From the NCBI GenBank assembly GCA_002483425.1, contig DLHW01000006.1, forward strand, positions 51,766 to 59,345: a stretch of 7,580 nucleotides of DNA, read 5' to 3'. This DNA is from Methylococcaceae bacterium UBA7658. GTDB taxonomy: Bacteria; Pseudomonadota; Gammaproteobacteria; Methylococcales; Methylomonadaceae. Below the pieces are notes generated by a model that made no database searches, was not told the DNA's origin, and worked only from the letters and a program-made list of their open reading frames with translations. Shown here one piece after another: positions 5,898 through 7,580 of the stretch. A program made the translations under genes and the position numbers. How positions within the stretch are numbered: the first letter of the stretch is position 1; the number at the start of each line of letters is the position of its first letter.

Positions 5898-5917
5898 TTG
5901 ACGGTTTTTTGACGGTT
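5898..5917. repeat. Tandem 9-bp direct repeat with 11-bp period
   Basis: TTGACGGTT occurs at 5898-5906 and again at 5909-5917, two bases apart, so the copies lie on the same face of the helix. Each begins with a -35-like TTGACG, but no -10 element stands 16-18 bases beyond either. A binding site for a dimeric regulator is possible. Confidence 0.35.
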
Positions 5918-5924
5918 AATGTCA

Positions 5925-5951
5925 TTCTTGGTGCGAAATGTTTACCAAGAA
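5925..5951. repeat. 8-bp inverted repeat upstream of gltX
   Basis: TTCTTGGT (5925-5932) and ACCAAGAA (5944-5951) form a perfect stem with an 11-base loop, extendable by a G-T pair. A smaller hairpin, CGAAA/TTTCG (5955-5969), follows directly. No T tract follows either. Together with the preceding elements they make a hairpin-rich spacer. Confidence 0.45.
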
Positions 5952-6023
5952 CAGCGAAACCGCCTTTCGACAATCTCAGTACGAACGGATAAAATTCTCA
6001 GCTTAAACCGTAAAAATTTTCTT

Positions 6024-6029
6024 TATAAC
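6024..6029 (+). promoter_or_regulatory. Possible -10 element for gltX
   Basis: TATAAC matches the -10 consensus at five of six positions and lies 15 bases before the gltX ATG. The best -35 candidate (around CTTAAA, 6002-6007) is poor. Transcription would begin about nine bases before the ATG, in agreement with the absence of a ribosome site. The promoter could equally lie further upstream. Confidence 0.3.
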
Positions 6030-6044
6030 AAAAATTAAACGCTA

Positions 6045-7448
6045 ATGACTGTCAGAACCCGATTCGCCCCCAGTCCCACAGGCTATTTACATGTCGGCGG
6101 TGCGCGTACCGCCTTATTTTCCTGGCTTTATGCACGTAAGCATGGAGGCAGGTTTATCCTTAGAATTGAAGATACCGATCTCGAACGTTCCACTCAGGCA
6201 TCCGTCGACGCCATTCTGGAGGGAATGGAATGGCTGGGCTTGAGTTATGACGAAGGCCCTTTTTATCAAACGCAGCATTTCGGTCGTTACAAAGAAGTCA
6301 TTCAACAATTGCTGGATCAAGGCGATGCATACCGCTGTTATTGCAGTAAAGACGAATTGGAGCAGTTGCGCGCCGAACAAACGGCGAATAAGGAAAAGCC
6401 GCGTTACAACGGTAAATGCCGCCATTTGAGCGAGCCACAGCCCGGTAAGGAATTCGTGGTGCGTTTTAAGAATCCGGTCGGCGGCGCGGTAGTCATCGAC
6501 GATTTGGTTAAAGGCGAAATCACGATTTCGAATCAAGAATTGGACGATCTGATTATCGCCCGGACGGACGGCTCGCCGACGTATAATTTGACGGTCGTGG
6601 TCGATGATATGGATATGAATGTTACGCATGTTATTCGCGGTGACGACCATATCAACAATACGCCGAGGCAAATCAATATCCTACAAGCTTTGGGCGCTCA
6701 ATTGCCGCTTTATGCCCACTTGCCGATGATTTTGGGTTCCGACGGCGCACGCTTGTCTAAACGCCACGGTGCGGTTAGCGTGATGCAGTTTCGCGATGAA
6801 GGTTATCTGCCCGAAGCATTGCTCAATTATCTGGTGCGTTTAGGCTGGTCGCACGGCGATCAGGAGATTTTCTCAGTCAGCGAGATGATCGAACATTTCG
6901 AACTGGCCGCTATTAATCCGTCAGCGGCTTCGTTCAACATGGATAAGTTGCTGTGGTTGAACCATCATTACATCATGAACGGTGATCCGGAGCATGTCGG
7001 CAAGCATCTGGTTTGGCATTTGGAGCGGCACGGTCTTAACATAGCTCAAGGCCCCGAGCCTGCCAACGTCGTCGCCGCGCAACGGGAACGCTGCAAAACG
7101 CTGGTTGAAATGGCGCAAAGCAGTCTTTATTTTTACCGGGATTTTCATCAGTACGACGACAAAGCGGCGAAAAAGAACTTTACTGCCGATGCAGCTCAAG
7201 TTTTGGCAAATCTTCATGACGAATTCGTGAAGCTTCCGGCATGGGAAACCGGACCGTTGCACGAGGTTGTGCTCAAGCTCGCCGAAACAATGAATTTAGG
7301 GTTGGGCAAAGTCGCGCAACCGTTGCGGGTCGCCGTCTGCGGCACGTCGGCGTCGCCTGCGATAGACGTCACCTTGGCGTTGCTCGGCCGGGAGAAAACC
7401 CTCGCGCGTATTCATAAAGCGATTAACTTTATCTACTCTACAAATTAA
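6045..7448 (+). CDS. gltX: Glutamyl-tRNA synthetase
   Basis: An intact 467-residue class I aminoacyl-tRNA synthetase that charges tRNA-Glu with glutamate. The nucleotide-binding HIGH-type motif is PSPTGYLHVGG at residues 10-20 and the KMSKS-type motif is LSKRHG at 237-242. A zinc-binding insertion is present, with Cys98, Cys100, Cys125 and His127 at the same positions as in the E. coli enzyme. Other family blocks are LRIEDTDLERST, SNQELDDLII, DHINNTPRQINIL, YLPEALLNYLVRLGWSHGDQ and the anticodon-binding end LRVAVCGTSASPAIDVTLAL. Length is normal (E. coli 471). The close match throughout suggests the discriminating gammaproteobacterial GltX. No Shine-Dalgarno sequence is visible, but the ATG fits the family start. 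A tRNA-Ala promoter follows directly, a neighbourhood seen in other gammaproteobacteria. Confidence 0.97.
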   Translation: MTVRTRFAPSPTGYLHVGGARTALFSWLYARKHGGRFILRIEDTDLERSTQASVDAILEGMEWLGLSYDEGPFYQTQHFGRYKEVIQQLLDQGDAYRCYCSKDELEQLRAEQTANKEKPRYNGKCRHLSEPQPGKEFVVRFKNPVGGAVVIDDLVKGEITISNQELDDLIIARTDGSPTYNLTVVVDDMDMNVTHVIRGDDHINNTPRQINILQALGAQLPLYAHLPMILGSDGARLSKRHGAVSVMQFRDEGYLPEALLNYLVRLGWSHGDQEIFSVSEMIEHFELAAINPSAASFNMDKLLWLNHHYIMNGDPEHVGKHLVWHLERHGLNIAQGPEPANVVAAQRERCKTLVEMAQSSLYFYRDFHQYDDKAAKKNFTADAAQVLANLHDEFVKLPAWETGPLHEVVLKLAETMNLGLGKVAQPLRVAVCGTSASPAIDVTLALLGREKTLARIHKAINFIYSTN

Positions 7449-7451
7449 TGC

Positions 7452-7479
7452 TGGACATCATCCGAAATTGTTGTAAAAT
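7452..7479 (+). promoter_or_regulatory. Promoter of the tRNA-Ala transcript
   Basis: TGGACA (7452-7457, five of six to the -35 consensus) and TAAAAT (7474-7479, five of six to the -10) stand 16 bases apart. The bases after the -10, GCGCGCTC, form a GC-rich discriminator, a known mark of stringently controlled rRNA and tRNA promoters. Initiation would fall near 7486, about 70 bases before the tRNA. It begins only four bases after the gltX stop codon. Confidence 0.7.
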
Positions 7480-7495
7480 GCGCGCTCTCAGTTGA

Positions 7496-7521
7496 GGGGG
7501 TATAGCTCATCTGAGTGATGC
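7496..7521 (+). repeat. Partial copy of the tRNA-Ala 5' end
   Basis: GGGGGTATAGCTCATCTG and the bases after it match the first 25 bases of the tRNA gene at 7556 at about 20 positions, including the run TATAGCTCA. No anticodon or T-arm follows, so it is not a functional tRNA. The heptamer CTCAGTT also precedes each copy (7487-7493 and 7536-7542), which points to a partial tandem duplication of leader plus tRNA head. Confidence 0.6.
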
Positions 7522-7555
7522 AAGGAACCCGAACGCTCAGTTTTATCTGCATGAC

Positions 7556-7580
7556 GGGGCTATAGCTCAGCTGGGAGAGC
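7556..7580 (+). tRNA. tRNA-Ala, 5' part only (cut by the window end)
   Basis: GGGGCTATAGCTCAGCTGGG and the following GAGAGC are identical to the 5' end of typical gammaproteobacterial tRNA-Ala genes: acceptor strand GGGGCTA, TA, then the D-stem GCTC with AGCTGGGAGA as loop and GC opening the other strand. The anticodon is beyond the window, so the isoacceptor (GGC or TGC) cannot be stated. It is transcribed from the strong promoter upstream, probably with further tRNAs. Confidence 0.85.

Noticed and set aside
6114..6671. 185-codon open frame on the minus strand inside gltX
   Set aside because: It is antisense to a fully conserved gltX, with no family resemblance; a shadow of its codon usage.
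1..7580. CRISPR array, insertion sequence or prophage genes
   Set aside because: No regularly spaced repeats, transposase, integrase or phage-like proteins were seen on either strand.

Overview
The window looks like chromosomal DNA of a gammaproteobacterium, most likely a methylotroph or methanotroph of the Methylococcales type. Three things point that way: GltX, TusD/TusC and YjdM proteins that read very like gammaproteobacterial versions; a periplasmic binding protein of the MxaJ/XoxJ kind that goes with PQQ methanol dehydrogenases; and a gltX gene followed by a stable-RNA promoter and a tRNA-Ala gene. The lineage is inferred by eye from protein resemblance, not from a search.

Layout. 30-1535 (minus) encodes a PaaK-like adenylate-forming CoA ligase. 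It is divergent, across 127 bp, from an exported MxaJ/XoxJ-like solute-binding protein (1663-2499, plus). Next come tusD (2595-2984) and tusC (2992-3354), sulfur-relay genes for tRNA 2-thiouridine synthesis or for sulfur metabolism, but no tusB follows. A small DUF3597-type protein (3518-3898) has its own likely promoter. The stretch 3899-4393 holds no clear gene; it has a long nested inverted repeat, a doubtful 32-residue ORF on the minus strand, and two adjacent palindromes just upstream of a 77-residue coiled-coil ORF (4394-4627).

The most unusual part is 4647-5263. It carries a globin domain whose first helix is missing and whose best start codon falls after the helix-B tyrosine. Fused to or overlapping its end is the wreck of a second, truncated-hemoglobin-like domain. 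That second domain can be read only by changing frame about four times within 130 bp. I read the pair as a decaying tandem-globin locus. 5264-5481 has no recognisable gene.

The right part is housekeeping: yjdM (5482-5823, zinc-ribbon PhnA family), a 221-bp spacer rich in hairpins and short repeats, gltX (6045-7448, intact glutamyl-tRNA synthetase), and a strong promoter with a GC-rich discriminator leading into a tRNA-Ala cut off by the window edge. A partial copy of the tRNA 5' end lies 60 bp upstream of the real one. The housekeeping frames are intact, so the broken frames in the globin region are more likely real decay than general sequencing error.
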